A stretch of 35,032 bases of DNA, from the NCBI GenBank assembly GCA_024280935.1, contig JAJRPE010000155.1, positions 1-35,032 on the forward strand, in the 5' to 3' direction. Made by a program: the position numbers and the translations under genes. This stretch comes from Candidatus Hydrogenedentota bacterium. GTDB taxonomy: Bacteria > Hydrogenedentota > Hydrogenedentia > Hydrogenedentales > JAEUWI01. The first letter of the stretch is position 1, and the number at the start of each line of letters is the position of its first letter. The notes under the pieces were generated by a model. The model was not told the DNA's origin and did not search any database. It worked only from the letters and a program-made list of their open reading frames with translations. Shown here in pieces: positions 15,743 to 24,422 of this stretch.

Positions 15743-16791
15743 CAGCGGGGCGTGTAATCCACGTCGTTTTTGCATTGCACAACCCACGCGGTGAGCAGGT
15801 CGATACAGTGCTGCACATCGTGCAGACAAATCATCTCAACGGCGGTGTGCATATAGCGGTTTGGGATGCCTATGTCTATGACAGCCACCCCGTCGTGGGC
15901 GAGTTGGAGGGCACCCGCGTCGGTGCCGTCGGCGTCGGGTTCGGCGCGAACCTGGGTCGGTATGTGGGCGCGTTGCGCCACATCCTTGAATTCTGAGAGT
16001 AGCCGGGGGTTGACACCGGGGCCATGGGCAAGGATAGGGCCTTTTGAGAGGCCGGTATCGCCCCACCGTTCGGGTTCGCCATCCGGGTGGTCGGTGGCGA
16101 AGTTGACATCAAGATTCACCGCGACATGGGGTGCGCACTGGTAACTGCTGGTGGTGGCGCCCCGCAGCCCGATCTCTTCCTGGACCGTTGTAACGCCGAT
16201 TATATCCACCGCGAGTTTTCGCCGCGCCAGCCGCCGCATGCTTTCCATCAGGATAAACACGCCAATGCGATTGTCCAGCCCACGGGCAGCAACACGGTCA
16301 TTGCGCAGCCACGTCACCGGCGTGTCGAGGGTTAGGGTGTCACCGATATGGACGAGGCGTTCCGCTTCTTTCTTGTTGCGTGCTCCAATATCAATCCAGA
16401 GCGTATCAATAGACAGGGCCGTGTCGCTATCCTCTTTCGATTGGAGATGGATAGCCCGCCGACCGATGACACCGGGCACCTTTCCTGTTCGCACCCGTTG
16501 TCCACTCAGTGTGCTGGGGTCCACGCCGCCAATACCCGTGACACGCAAGAAACCTTCCTTGTCAATGCCTTGAACCATGAGTCCAATTTCGTCGGCATGG
16601 GCGCAGAGCATGATGCGCCGGGGATGGCCTGCTGCCAAGGGGTAGTATTGGTTGCCGTGAACATCGCGGGTGATGGTCCCCACCTGGTCCTCAAGATAGC
16701 GAGCACACAGGTCCTGAAGCGCTGTCTCCGCGCCCGAAGGACTGGGCGTCTGAAGCAGCGTCTCGAGTCGTTTTCGAGTTGGCCCGTTCAT
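15742..16791 (-). CDS. M42 family metallo-aminopeptidase, paralog 2
   Basis: A 349-aa tandem paralog with the same layout as the neighbouring M42 gene: LCAHADEIGLMV, RGLDNRIGVF, VTTVQEEIGLRGATTS, VNLDVNFATD and IPNRYMHTAVE. One change is notable: the bridging-Asp segment reads LDNR rather than LDDR, though the first Asp, the usual ligand, is kept. The C-terminus is short. The start ATG is 60 nt downstream of a possible 40-codon gene on the same strand and overlaps the end of a 7-codon frame (ATGA); no strong Shine-Dalgarno is seen. The pair may form mixed or sequentially specific peptidase complexes, which is inference. Confidence 0.92.
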   Translation of the reverse strand: MNGPTRKRLETLLQTPSPSGAETALQDLCARYLEDQVGTITRDVHGNQYYPLAAGHPRRIMLCAHADEIGLMVQGIDKEGFLRVTGIGGVDPSTLSGQRVRTGKVPGVIGRRAIHLQSKEDSDTALSIDTLWIDIGARNKKEAERLVHIGDTLTLDTPVTWLRNDRVAARGLDNRIGVFILMESMRRLARRKLAVDIIGVTTVQEEIGLRGATTSSYQCAPHVAVNLDVNFATDHPDGEPERWGDTGLSKGPILAHGPGVNPRLLSEFKDVAQRAHIPTQVRAEPDADGTDAGALQLAHDGVAVIDIGIPNRYMHTAVEMICLHDVQHCIDLLTAWVVQCKNDVDYTPR

Positions 16792-16851
16792 TTCGTCAGC
16801 TTTCGCGACATGCGCCCCGTTGTTTTCTCTCGGTTCTCGGATGGTGGGGCA

Positions 16852-16974
16852 TCACAGTCCGCCGGACTTGCCATTTACGAGGCTTTCCTTCGCTTCGATC
16901 TTGGATTCCGAAACGGTATCGATAACGGTGCTGGCGGTGCCGGGTGTGCGCGATACGGTTTTTACATGCTTCAT
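16852..16974 (-). CDS. Small 40-aa ORF upstream of M42 paralog 2
   Basis: Too short for the supplied track. It begins ATG at 16974, preceded by AAAGGG with 6-nt spacing, and ends at TGA 16852-16854. The product starts MKHVKTVSRTPGTASTVIDT and ends VNGKSGGL. It is hydrophilic, Lys/Ser/Thr rich, with no cysteine and no membrane segment, and could form a short amphipathic helix at SESKIEAKESL. It lies 60 nt before the M42 gene on the same strand, so co-transcription is plausible. I do not recognise the family. Chance cannot be excluded, but the ribosome site and composition favour a real gene. Confidence 0.5.
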   Translation of the reverse strand: MKHVKTVSRTPGTASTVIDTVSESKIEAKESLVNGKSGGL

Positions 16975-17113
16975 GGGCGACCCTTTCATACAACGGTTTG
17001 AATGATGCCGGTTGCGTTTCTTCTCGTTACTTGGATAGTATCACTGATAGCCCCGCTTGTTTCTACAACGGGCTGCCGGGTCGAACGTTTGTGGGAAAGG
17101 TGCTCGAAGACCA

Positions 17114-19369
17114 ATGAAGTACAAGTATGCAGGATATATCAGTACGCTGCTCGAACAGCCCGACCCCGAACTCAGGGATAGCCTTGACTACGTTGAGTTT
17201 AGCGCCGAGGACATCGTGCAGTGGAACCTGGCAGATGATGACGCTTTCCGAGAGTGGCAGGTAATTCCGGCAGAGCGGGAAGGGACCGGTGCGGAAGTCC
17301 GGCTCACGGGGCGCTTTGAAGGCGTGCGCCAAATTGATAATCTTTCCCTTGATGAGCCGAGTTTCTGGGTGGCGCTCAGCTCCCGCCGCTGGAAAGATGA
17401 TCGCCTTCCCGTTGATCTCAGCCGCTATCCGATTGCCGAAATAACCTATCGATGCCAGTCGGTTACGGCCCGTCCTGTCTGGGTGCTGGGTTACGACGGG
17501 GGCACCCACTTCGACGGATTGGAACCCACGGATTCCTGGCAAACGATTGCCCGTCTGATTCAATACAATGGGTTTCCCGAGCAGATAGACACGGTGACGT
17601 TTCGGCTCTACGCAAATCGTCGGCAGACGGAATCCATGTTGATACGTTCAGTCCGGTTCCGGGCCATGAGCGAGGCCGAACGCACTGCGTGCGATGCTGC
17701 GCGGAATATCCGTTTTGCCAATCCCGAGCCGCCGCACTATCCGGTGCTGGATGACTTCATGCCCCTTGGTGTTTGCATGAAGGCGGGGACGGCCAAGCGG
17801 ATGGCTGCGTGCATGGAGATGTCGTTTCGCGACTATTGGCGTTTGGCTCTTGAAGATGTCGCCAGGCACCATCACAACGCCGTTGCCCTCGAAGAGATAA
17901 GCGAATTGACTCCGTCCGAATGGCGTGAGGTGCTGGGTTTGGCGGAGTCCTACGGGATTCGCATTCTCGCCCATCACGATTGGTCAGACGAAGAGTTTTT
18001 GGCCGATCCTGTCCGCCTTGTCGAACGAGATATTCGTCCCTATGCCGATTCGTCGGCACTGCTTGGCTGGGCCATCAGGAATGAGCCGCCGGCCCATACC
18101 TTTAACATGCATATGACGGCCCAGGCCCTCATCCGCGAGGCGGACCCCAATCACCCGCTGGTAGCGATTATGCGGGATCCGAGTTCTTTTCCCCTTTTTG
18201 CGCCCCACTTTCCCGTCGCTGGCATTGCCCATTTTAAGTCGCATGTGCCGTGGGAATTGGGCAAGATGATTCACGCCCACTTCGAGCAGGTGGGTGGGCA
18301 GCACCTGTGGGTGATTGCACCCGCTTTCGTGTACACGACCGATACGCCTGCTTGGAATACCAGTCCTGAGATGCGCCTGATGATTAACTCGGCGTTCGCC
18401 CATGGCGCACGGGGTTGGTTTGCCTTCACCTACCACAACGATCCTATCTGGGTGGAAGGCAATACGCAGCGCTCCTTGACAGGCCCCTTCTTGAATTTCA
18501 GTGACAACTGGTCGGAGCTGGGCCACCGCATGGAGCGTTTTTATGCGCTTACTCCCTTGGCTCTCAGCGCCACGCCATTGGACGCTCCCCCTGCGTGTGA
18601 CTTTGATATAACCTGGAAAGAACACGATAAGTCGTTACGCCCTGCGGATTTGCCCGCGATTCAGTGGAGTTGGCTGTCGGGACCGGACTTTCTTTTGCTC
18701 TACGTAATTAGCAATGAGCTGAGCGAGGTGACCACGGTGAATATCGAGGTTCCTGATGCCCTTCCGCGTGGGCTGGAAGTCTATGATATGACCGATTTCG
18801 TCCGAAGTCGCAATTGGCAACCTGCCGAGCGTCGGCGGCACCTCGAAATGTTTCCCGGCCAGGGGCAGATTCTGCTTGTGGCGGAGGTCGATGTGTGCGA
18901 GCATTGGCGCGATGCTGTTATTAAGCGCTTGCAAGAAGACGATCAGCGCCAAGTTGCTATTAATTTGGGTTTGGCTCGTCGATACAACCTGGATGTGTCT
19001 GAAATTCAACGCAATATTCGGCAAATGGGTACGCGGGATCCCATTGAGGACTCACGGATAACGCTGGAAACCAAAGAGCAGCTTGTTAATGTGCTCTACA
19101 CAGCACCCGACCTTGCGATGGCCCAGAGTGCGCTGACGAAAGCCGGAGCCGCACTTTGTGCCTGTGATGGTGCCTTGTGTCGGCTGATTGGGAACGGGTA
19201 TATGGAGCGCGCACGAGATATGGGGATTGCCGTCCTGCCCCTGGCGCGAAAGGCCGCTGAACTACGTCTTCGACTTCGCCGGGGCCAAGGGAGAGCTATT
19301 TCGGGGGAGGCCGACGAATTGTGCCGTAAGACACTGACTATTCTGGACGAGATCAGGGCCGTGCGCTGA
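17114..19369 (+). CDS. GH clan A-like TIM-barrel protein without signal peptide
   Basis: 751 aa from ATG 17114; the track's start adds 19 residues of non-conserved leader, and no signal peptide is seen with either. Residues about 40-205 form a beta-rich jelly-roll-like domain (WVLGYDGGTHFDGLEPTDSW). A TIM-barrel region (about 225-500) contains GWAIRNEPPAHT (about 330), matching the N-E-P acid/base motif of clan A glycosidases. The expected nucleophile strand reads LWVIAPAFVYTTDTP with no Glu, followed by AHGARGWFAFTYHNDP. A beta-sandwich and a helical tail follow. It resembles uncharacterised planctomycetal glycosidase-like proteins. Its enzymatic activity is uncertain. Confidence 0.6.
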   Translation: MKYKYAGYISTLLEQPDPELRDSLDYVEFSAEDIVQWNLADDDAFREWQVIPAEREGTGAEVRLTGRFEGVRQIDNLSLDEPSFWVALSSRRWKDDRLPVDLSRYPIAEITYRCQSVTARPVWVLGYDGGTHFDGLEPTDSWQTIARLIQYNGFPEQIDTVTFRLYANRRQTESMLIRSVRFRAMSEAERTACDAARNIRFANPEPPHYPVLDDFMPLGVCMKAGTAKRMAACMEMSFRDYWRLALEDVARHHHNAVALEEISELTPSEWREVLGLAESYGIRILAHHDWSDEEFLADPVRLVERDIRPYADSSALLGWAIRNEPPAHTFNMHMTAQALIREADPNHPLVAIMRDPSSFPLFAPHFPVAGIAHFKSHVPWELGKMIHAHFEQVGGQHLWVIAPAFVYTTDTPAWNTSPEMRLMINSAFAHGARGWFAFTYHNDPIWVEGNTQRSLTGPFLNFSDNWSELGHRMERFYALTPLALSATPLDAPPACDFDITWKEHDKSLRPADLPAIQWSWLSGPDFLLLYVISNELSEVTTVNIEVPDALPRGLEVYDMTDFVRSRNWQPAERRRHLEMFPGQGQILLVAEVDVCEHWRDAVIKRLQEDDQRQVAINLGLARRYNLDVSEIQRNIRQMGTRDPIEDSRITLETKEQLVNVLYTAPDLAMAQSALTKAGAALCACDGALCRLIGNGYMERARDMGIAVLPLARKAAELRLRLRRGQGRAISGEADELCRKTLTILDEIRAVR

Positions 19370-19435
19370 CGTAGCGCCTATGGTGATTCTCGGGGCGCCG
19401 GGCGCCTCGGGCATGGCAATTTTAGATTCCGAACG

Positions 19436-19465
19436 TTGACTTGGCAATTGTACAGTTGCTATACT
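19436..19465 (+). promoter_or_regulatory. Sigma70-like promoter upstream of tRNA-Gln and prs
   Basis: TTGACT (19436-19441) and TATACT (19460-19465) with an 18-bp spacer, about 98 bp before the tRNA. It probably drives the tRNA and perhaps prs-rplY-pth. Confidence 0.6.
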
Positions 19466-19563
19466 CCTCACTCCCTCGATGCCCTGACGCGGACCAGCCT
19501 TGTTGTTGCTTCTCGTGGGGTCGATCATAGTCCGCAAGGCCGTCAACAATGGCTGGGCTTTAC

Positions 19564-19638
19564 AGGGGCGTGGCCAAATGGTAAGGCACCTGCTTTTGGT
19601 GCAGGGTATTGTAGGTTCGAATCCTACCGCCCCTGCCA
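19564..19638 (+). tRNA. tRNA-Gln (anticodon UUG)
   Basis: A complete cloverleaf: acceptor AGGGGCG paired with CGCCCCT, a D arm around GCC...GGC, anticodon stem CCTGC/GCAGG with loop TTTTGGT giving UUG, T arm GTAGG-TTCGAAT-CCTAC, discriminator G and encoded CCA. It lies 47 bp upstream of prs, an arrangement (tRNA-Gln-prs-rplY-pth) known from many bacteria. Confidence 0.96.
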
Positions 19639-19685
19639 TTTTTCCTCCCATGCGGAGGACTATCTGGTAAAGGATCAGCATTTCT

Positions 19686-20642
<957 letters not shown>

Positions 20643-20666
20643 CGTGATTCGGAGGCATAGCCAAGC

Positions 20667-21329
20667 ATGGAAATACAGACACTTAAAGTAGCGACCCGGA
20701 ATGAGACGGGTAAAGGACCAGCAGGCCGCAGGCGCATGGCTGGGGAGATTCCCGGTGTGGTCTATGGCGAGAGCACGGAAAATTTTTCCGTTGCAATCAA
20801 TGCCAAGGCTTTTGAAGTCCTCGTCCATAGTGCTCAGGGTGAACACGCCGTCGTGCAACTCGACGTGGAAGACAAGCCCGAGTTGAGCGGCCCGATCATG
20901 ATCAAAGCGCTGCAGCACCATCCGATTAAGGATCACGTGATGCACGCCGATTTCCTGCGGATTCAGTTGGATAAGGCGATTCAGACGCATGTGCCCATCA
21001 AACTGGTTGGCCACTGCGTCGGTATTGTAGAAGGCGGCGTTCCCGATCAGCACGTCCGTGAGTTGCGTATCGAATGTCTGCCCCTCGAAGTTCCTGAGAA
21101 TTTTGAGATTGACATTACCGATATTGCGATCGGTGGGCGTTTGCACGTTTCCGATTTGACCACGCCTGATGGCATGACAATTTTGACGGAGGCTGACCGG
21201 ACTATTATCTCTATTCACGCACCGCGTGTTGTCGAAGAGACCACCACGGAAGAGGGTGAAGAGGGCGTTGCGGTGGATGCTGCTGATGGTGAAGGTGGAG
21301 GAGAAGGAGAGGAAACCGCCGAAGCCTAG
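20667..21329 (+). CDS. rplY: 50S ribosomal protein L25 (Ctc/TL5 long form)
   Basis: A 220-aa long-form bL25, with an N-terminal 5S rRNA-binding domain (about 1-95: RNETGKGPAGRRRMAGEIPG and VVYGES) and a C-terminal TL5/Ctc beta domain (about 100-190: RELRIECLPLEVPENFEIDI). The last 30 residues are a Glu/Gly-rich acidic tail. GGAGG lies 12 nt before the ATG. It is 24 nt after prs and precedes pth, the common bacterial order. It binds 5S rRNA in the large subunit; long forms are also linked to stress. Confidence 0.95.
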   Translation: MEIQTLKVATRNETGKGPAGRRRMAGEIPGVVYGESTENFSVAINAKAFEVLVHSAQGEHAVVQLDVEDKPELSGPIMIKALQHHPIKDHVMHADFLRIQLDKAIQTHVPIKLVGHCVGIVEGGVPDQHVRELRIECLPLEVPENFEIDITDIAIGGRLHVSDLTTPDGMTILTEADRTIISIHAPRVVEETTTEEGEEGVAVDAADGEGGGEGEETAEA

Positions 21330-21381
21330 TCGATGTGCGACGGCTTCGTGCTGTAGTCATCGAAAAGGTAGGCTTATCGCT

Positions 21382-21939
21382 ATGAAGATTATCGCAGGCT
21401 TGGGTAATCCGGGTCCGGGTTATAAGAATACCCGGCATAACCTTGGCTTCATGGTCTTGGATCGGATCGCGGAGGCTGTAGGTGTAGCCTTTGATCGGGA
21501 AAAGCATCAGGGATTGCTCGCCCAGGCGACGTATCGCGGCGAGAAGCTCCTGCTGGTTAAACCCAAGACGTACATGAACTGCAGCGGCGATTGCATCGCA
21601 CGCGTCAGCCGCAACGCAATCTACGATCCAGCCGACCTCTTGGTCGTGGTGGACGATATTAATCTGCCTCTCGGCAAAATCCGTCTGCGGGCAGGTGGTG
21701 GTGCGGGTGGTCACAACGGCCTGAAATCGATCATCGAACGCTTTGGCAGTCGCGACTACCATCGAATGCGCATGGGGGTGGGTGATGATAGACGGAGCAG
21801 CGATTTGGCCGACCACGTACTGTCCAAGTTCATGCCGGAAGAGCGTGATGAGGTGGAGTTGCTGATTGGCCGAGGCGTTGATGCCGCGTTGCTCTGGTCT
21901 GTCGAAGGTATAGCGTCAGCAATGAGCGCGTTTAATTGA
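21382..21939 (+). CDS. pth: Peptidyl-tRNA hydrolase
   Basis: 185 aa from ATG 21382; the track's 21226 start is read-through overlapping rplY. It hydrolyses the ester of peptidyl-tRNAs released from stalled ribosomes. Catalytic landmarks are present: GLGNPGPGYKNTRHNLGF with N9 and H19, KPKTYMNCSG, LVVVDDINLPLGKIRLR and GAGGHNGLKSI. GGTAGG lies about 10 nt before the start. It is part of the prs-rplY-pth translation/nucleotide group and is cytosolic. Confidence 0.97.
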   Translation: MKIIAGLGNPGPGYKNTRHNLGFMVLDRIAEAVGVAFDREKHQGLLAQATYRGEKLLLVKPKTYMNCSGDCIARVSRNAIYDPADLLVVVDDINLPLGKIRLRAGGGAGGHNGLKSIIERFGSRDYHRMRMGVGDDRRSSDLADHVLSKFMPEERDEVELLIGRGVDAALLWSVEGIASAMSAFN

Positions 21940-21988
21940 AGCCATATAGGCACGCTGCCCAGAAAAGACAGCGGGGAGGAACGAGATA

Positions 21989-22501
21989 GTGGATCAGATG
22001 AAAAAACACACGATTAGCGTTCTCGTGGAAAATCACTTTGGCGTGCTTGCGCGGGTTTCCGGCCTGTTCAGCGCACGCGGCTACAACATTTCCAGCCTCT
22101 GTGTGGGCGAGACGATGGATCCTACTATATCCCGCATGACCGTCGTGATTCGCGGGGATGACAACATCCTCTTTCAGATGATGCAGCAGCTCAATAAGCT
22201 CGTCGACGTGATTGAAGTGACCGATCTAACGGCATCATCCTTTATCGAGCGCGAGCTCGTGCTCGTAAAAGTGTCGGTCGACAAAGCTCTTCGTGCCGAA
22301 GTCGTGGAGATTGCGAGTATCTTCCGAGCCAATGTTGTGGATGTCGGACCAGACTCACTGACCATCGAGGTGATCGGCGCGGAGGGGAAAGTAGGGGCGT
22401 GTGTTGATATGCTTCGGCCCTACGGGATCAGGGAGTTGGTTCGTACGGGTGAAATTGCCATTGAGCGCGCTCCGAAGCGGGATTGCAGTTTGCCCGTATA
22501 A
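21989..22501 (+). CDS. ilvN: Acetolactate synthase small (regulatory) subunit
   Basis: 170 aa, typical of IlvN/IlvH. An N-terminal ACT domain (about 1-75: HTISVLVENHFGVLARVSGL and FSARGYNISSLCVGETMD) binds valine for feedback inhibition. The C-terminal domain (RELVLVKVSVDKALRAEV onward) stabilises the catalytic subunit. The partner ilvB is not in the window. Start GTG 21989 is chosen because GGGGAGGA is 8 nt upstream; ATG 21998 would be too far. It probably belongs to the preceding transcription unit and ends at the terminator at 22645. Confidence 0.93.
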   Translation: MDQMKKHTISVLVENHFGVLARVSGLFSARGYNISSLCVGETMDPTISRMTVVIRGDDNILFQMMQQLNKLVDVIEVTDLTASSFIERELVLVKVSVDKALRAEVVEIASIFRANVVDVGPDSLTIEVIGAEGKVGACVDMLRPYGIRELVRTGEIAIERAPKRDCSLPV

Positions 22502-22545
22502 CCGGTATCATTAAGGGATGAGTTTTTTGGTTAGAGTTATGATGG

Positions 22546-22615
22546 GCACCAGAAAAAGGCAAGCGTCTGGGCTTACGGACGTTGTGCCGATTTTGTGTCG
22601 TCCTTTTTCGGGTGC
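22546..22615 (+). other. Long imperfect RNA hairpin after ilvN
   Basis: GCACCAGAAAAAGG (22546-22559) pairs with CCTTTTTCGGGTGC (22602-22615) at 13 of 14 positions, with a smaller inner GGCA..CGTC / GACGTTGTGCC stem. It precedes the intrinsic terminator, so it is either a structured 3' UTR of ilvN or a small RNA. No separate promoter is convincing. Confidence 0.4.
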
Positions 22616-22644
22616 GCATTTCCATTTGGAAGCGAATATTACAA

Positions 22645-22670
22645 CCGCAGCTTAGGGCTGCGGTTTTTTT
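22645..22670 (+). terminator. Intrinsic terminator after ilvN
   Basis: A perfect 7-bp GC-rich stem CCGCAGC-TTAGG-GCTGCGG is followed by seven T. It ends the prs-rplY-pth-ilvN unit. Confidence 0.93.
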
Positions 22671-22686
22671 ATGTCCAGAGTCCTGG

Positions 22687-22713
22687 TTGGTCCAGGAGTA
22701 TAAAGAGTATAAT
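22687..22713 (+). promoter_or_regulatory. Possible promoter for the zinc-ribbon-accD-folC unit
   Basis: TATAAT (22708-22713) is a perfect -10 box. The best -35 is TTGGTC (22687-22692) with a short 15-bp spacer, so recognition is uncertain. Confidence 0.45.
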
Positions 22714-22754
22714 GAAGCGCATTTTCAGTTGAACTGGCGCGGAGGCGTGAAGCA

Positions 22755-23489
22755 TTGAAGAAGTTGTTAGACCTACAGAATCTCGACCTACAGATAGAAA
22801 AGTTTCGCGCGCGGGAGACGGAAATACCCAAGCAGAAGAGCAAATTTGATATTCACAAGAAGCGTCTCGGAGATGAACTCAAGGAGAGCGAGGCGAAGTT
22901 CAAGGGGCTGATGGTGGAGCAGAGGAAGTGTGAGACCGACATTTCGGCGAGTCAGGAAGAAATCCTGAAAAAAGAGGGGCAGCTCATCGCCGTTAAGAAA
23001 AACGAAGAGTACCAGGCCCTCCTCCATGAAATGGAGTCCATCAAGAAAAAGATCAGCCAAAAGGAAGATCGTATTCTGGTCATCATGGAGCAGATGGATG
23101 ATGCGGAGACTCGCTTCAACGAGGACAAGCAGCGCATAGCGGGGGAAGAGGCCGAGATAACCTCCGAATGCTCAAAAATTGATAAAGAATTGGCTGTGGC
23201 GGTATCCGAGCGGGAGGCCCTTGAGGCGCAGCGCAAGCCCCTGCTTGACGACATCGATCCTGCCCACATGCGAAAATATGATCGTATTCGTCGCGCAAAG
23301 AAGACCGGTGCGGCCTTGGTGCCCCTGCAGGGAGAGTCGTGCTCGGGCTGTTTTATGGGGATTACCGCGCAAAATGTAAATGAAATTCTGGGCGGCAAGT
23401 TTATTCCGTGCAGTCACTGTGGCAGGCTCGTTTATTTCCCAACCAAGGTCGCGGAAGAAGCCCTTGAAGTGACGGAAGGAGGACAGTAA
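22755..23489 (+). CDS. Coiled-coil protein with C-terminal C4 zinc ribbon (DUF164/zf-RING_7 type)
   Basis: 244 aa. Residues about 1-170 are a long charged coiled coil (KKLLDLQNLDLQIEKFRARE, DELKESEAKFKGLMVEQRK); the end carries two CxxC pairs (SCSGCFMG and PCSHCGR) forming a zinc ribbon. This matches the HP0958/CT398/CdsZ-like family, whose members act as RNA- or secretion/flagellar-associated chaperones; the role in this lineage is unknown. The start is TTG 22755, supported by GGAGG 9 nt upstream and by a stop in the GTG frame nearby. It precedes accD by 3 nt and is probably co-transcribed with it. Confidence 0.88.
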   Translation: MKKLLDLQNLDLQIEKFRARETEIPKQKSKFDIHKKRLGDELKESEAKFKGLMVEQRKCETDISASQEEILKKEGQLIAVKKNEEYQALLHEMESIKKKISQKEDRILVIMEQMDDAETRFNEDKQRIAGEEAEITSECSKIDKELAVAVSEREALEAQRKPLLDDIDPAHMRKYDRIRRAKKTGAALVPLQGESCSGCFMGITAQNVNEILGGKFIPCSHCGRLVYFPTKVAEEALEVTEGGQ

Positions 23490-23492
23490 GCT

Positions 23493-24422
23493 ATGGCCTT
23501 TTTTACACGAACGCCTTTTGGCCGAAAGAAGCGACCCCAGAGCGCCGTGTCCGACGGATTATGGAAGAAGTGCGACGGCTGCAAGCAGACCGTTTATCAG
23601 GCGGATATCGAGGAAAACATGCAGGTTTGCCCAAATTGCGGGCACCACTACCGGATCCAATCCCTCGCGCGTATCGAGCTTCTTGTGGATTCGGGTAGTT
23701 TCGAGATGACCCATGCCAATATCACGGCGGATGACCCGTTGGAGTTTTCGGTCGGTAAAGAAACCTATGCCGAGCGCATCGGACGGGCTCGGAAACAGTC
23801 TGGATTGAATGAGGCCCTGGTTACGGGCATGGCCCGCATCGAAGGGGTTCGCTGCGCCCTGGGTTGCATGGATTCGACGTTCGTTATGGCAAGTATGGGG
23901 TCCGCTGTAGGTGAGAAGTTCTGTCGCCTCGTAAAGGATGCTATCGTCAACAAGGTTCCGCTCATCATGATATCGGCTTCCGGTGGCGCACGTATGCAGG
24001 AGGGCATTCTGGCCCTCATGCAAATGGCCAAGACGGCCGATGCCGTGCGCCAGATTAACGAGGCCGGCTTGCCCTACATCGTGGTTCAGACCGACCCCAC
24101 GTCGGGCGGCGTGTTCGCCAGCTTCGCGAACTTGGGTGACGTAACCATCGCAGAGCCCAAGGCTTATATCGGTTTTGCGGGAGCCCGGCTTATTGAGGGT
24201 GCCTTCGGAATTAAGCTTCCCGAAGGGTTTCAGCGTGCGGAATATCAGCGGGACAACGGTTTCGTGGATGAGATCGTGACCCGCCCCGAAATGCGTGCCT
24301 ATCTGGGCAAGCTCCTGCGCTACCTGGCCCCCTCGGCCGACAAGGATCTGGAGAATTACACGCCGGAGAAAGAAGAACCCGCGATGGCGACCGCTGCTTC
24401 GGGGACCGAAGAAGAAGCATGA
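23493..24422 (+). CDS. accD: Acetyl-CoA carboxylase carboxyltransferase subunit beta
   Basis: 309 aa with the AccD N-terminal zinc ribbon (C27/C30 in KKCDGC, C46/C49 in VCPNCG) and the crotonase-like carboxyltransferase domain. Typical segments are FVMASMGSAVGEKFCRL, MISASGGARMQEGILALMQM and TDPTSGGVFASFANLGDV. With AccA it moves the carboxyl group from biotin to acetyl-CoA, giving malonyl-CoA for fatty acid synthesis. GGAGG precedes the ATG. It overlaps folC by ATGA, the widespread accD-folC pairing. The last 25 residues form an acidic tail. Confidence 0.97.
   Translation: MAFFTRTPFGRKKRPQSAVSDGLWKKCDGCKQTVYQADIEENMQVCPNCGHHYRIQSLARIELLVDSGSFEMTHANITADDPLEFSVGKETYAERIGRARKQSGLNEALVTGMARIEGVRCALGCMDSTFVMASMGSAVGEKFCRLVKDAIVNKVPLIMISASGGARMQEGILALMQMAKTADAVRQINEAGLPYIVVQTDPTSGGVFASFANLGDVTIAEPKAYIGFAGARLIEGAFGIKLPEGFQRAEYQRDNGFVDEIVTRPEMRAYLGKLLRYLAPSADKDLENYTPEKEEPAMATAASGTEEEA

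Noticed and set aside
19389-19412. GC-rich GGCGCC palindrome as terminator of the gene ending at 19369
   Set aside because: The stem leaves almost no loop and no T-run follows directly.
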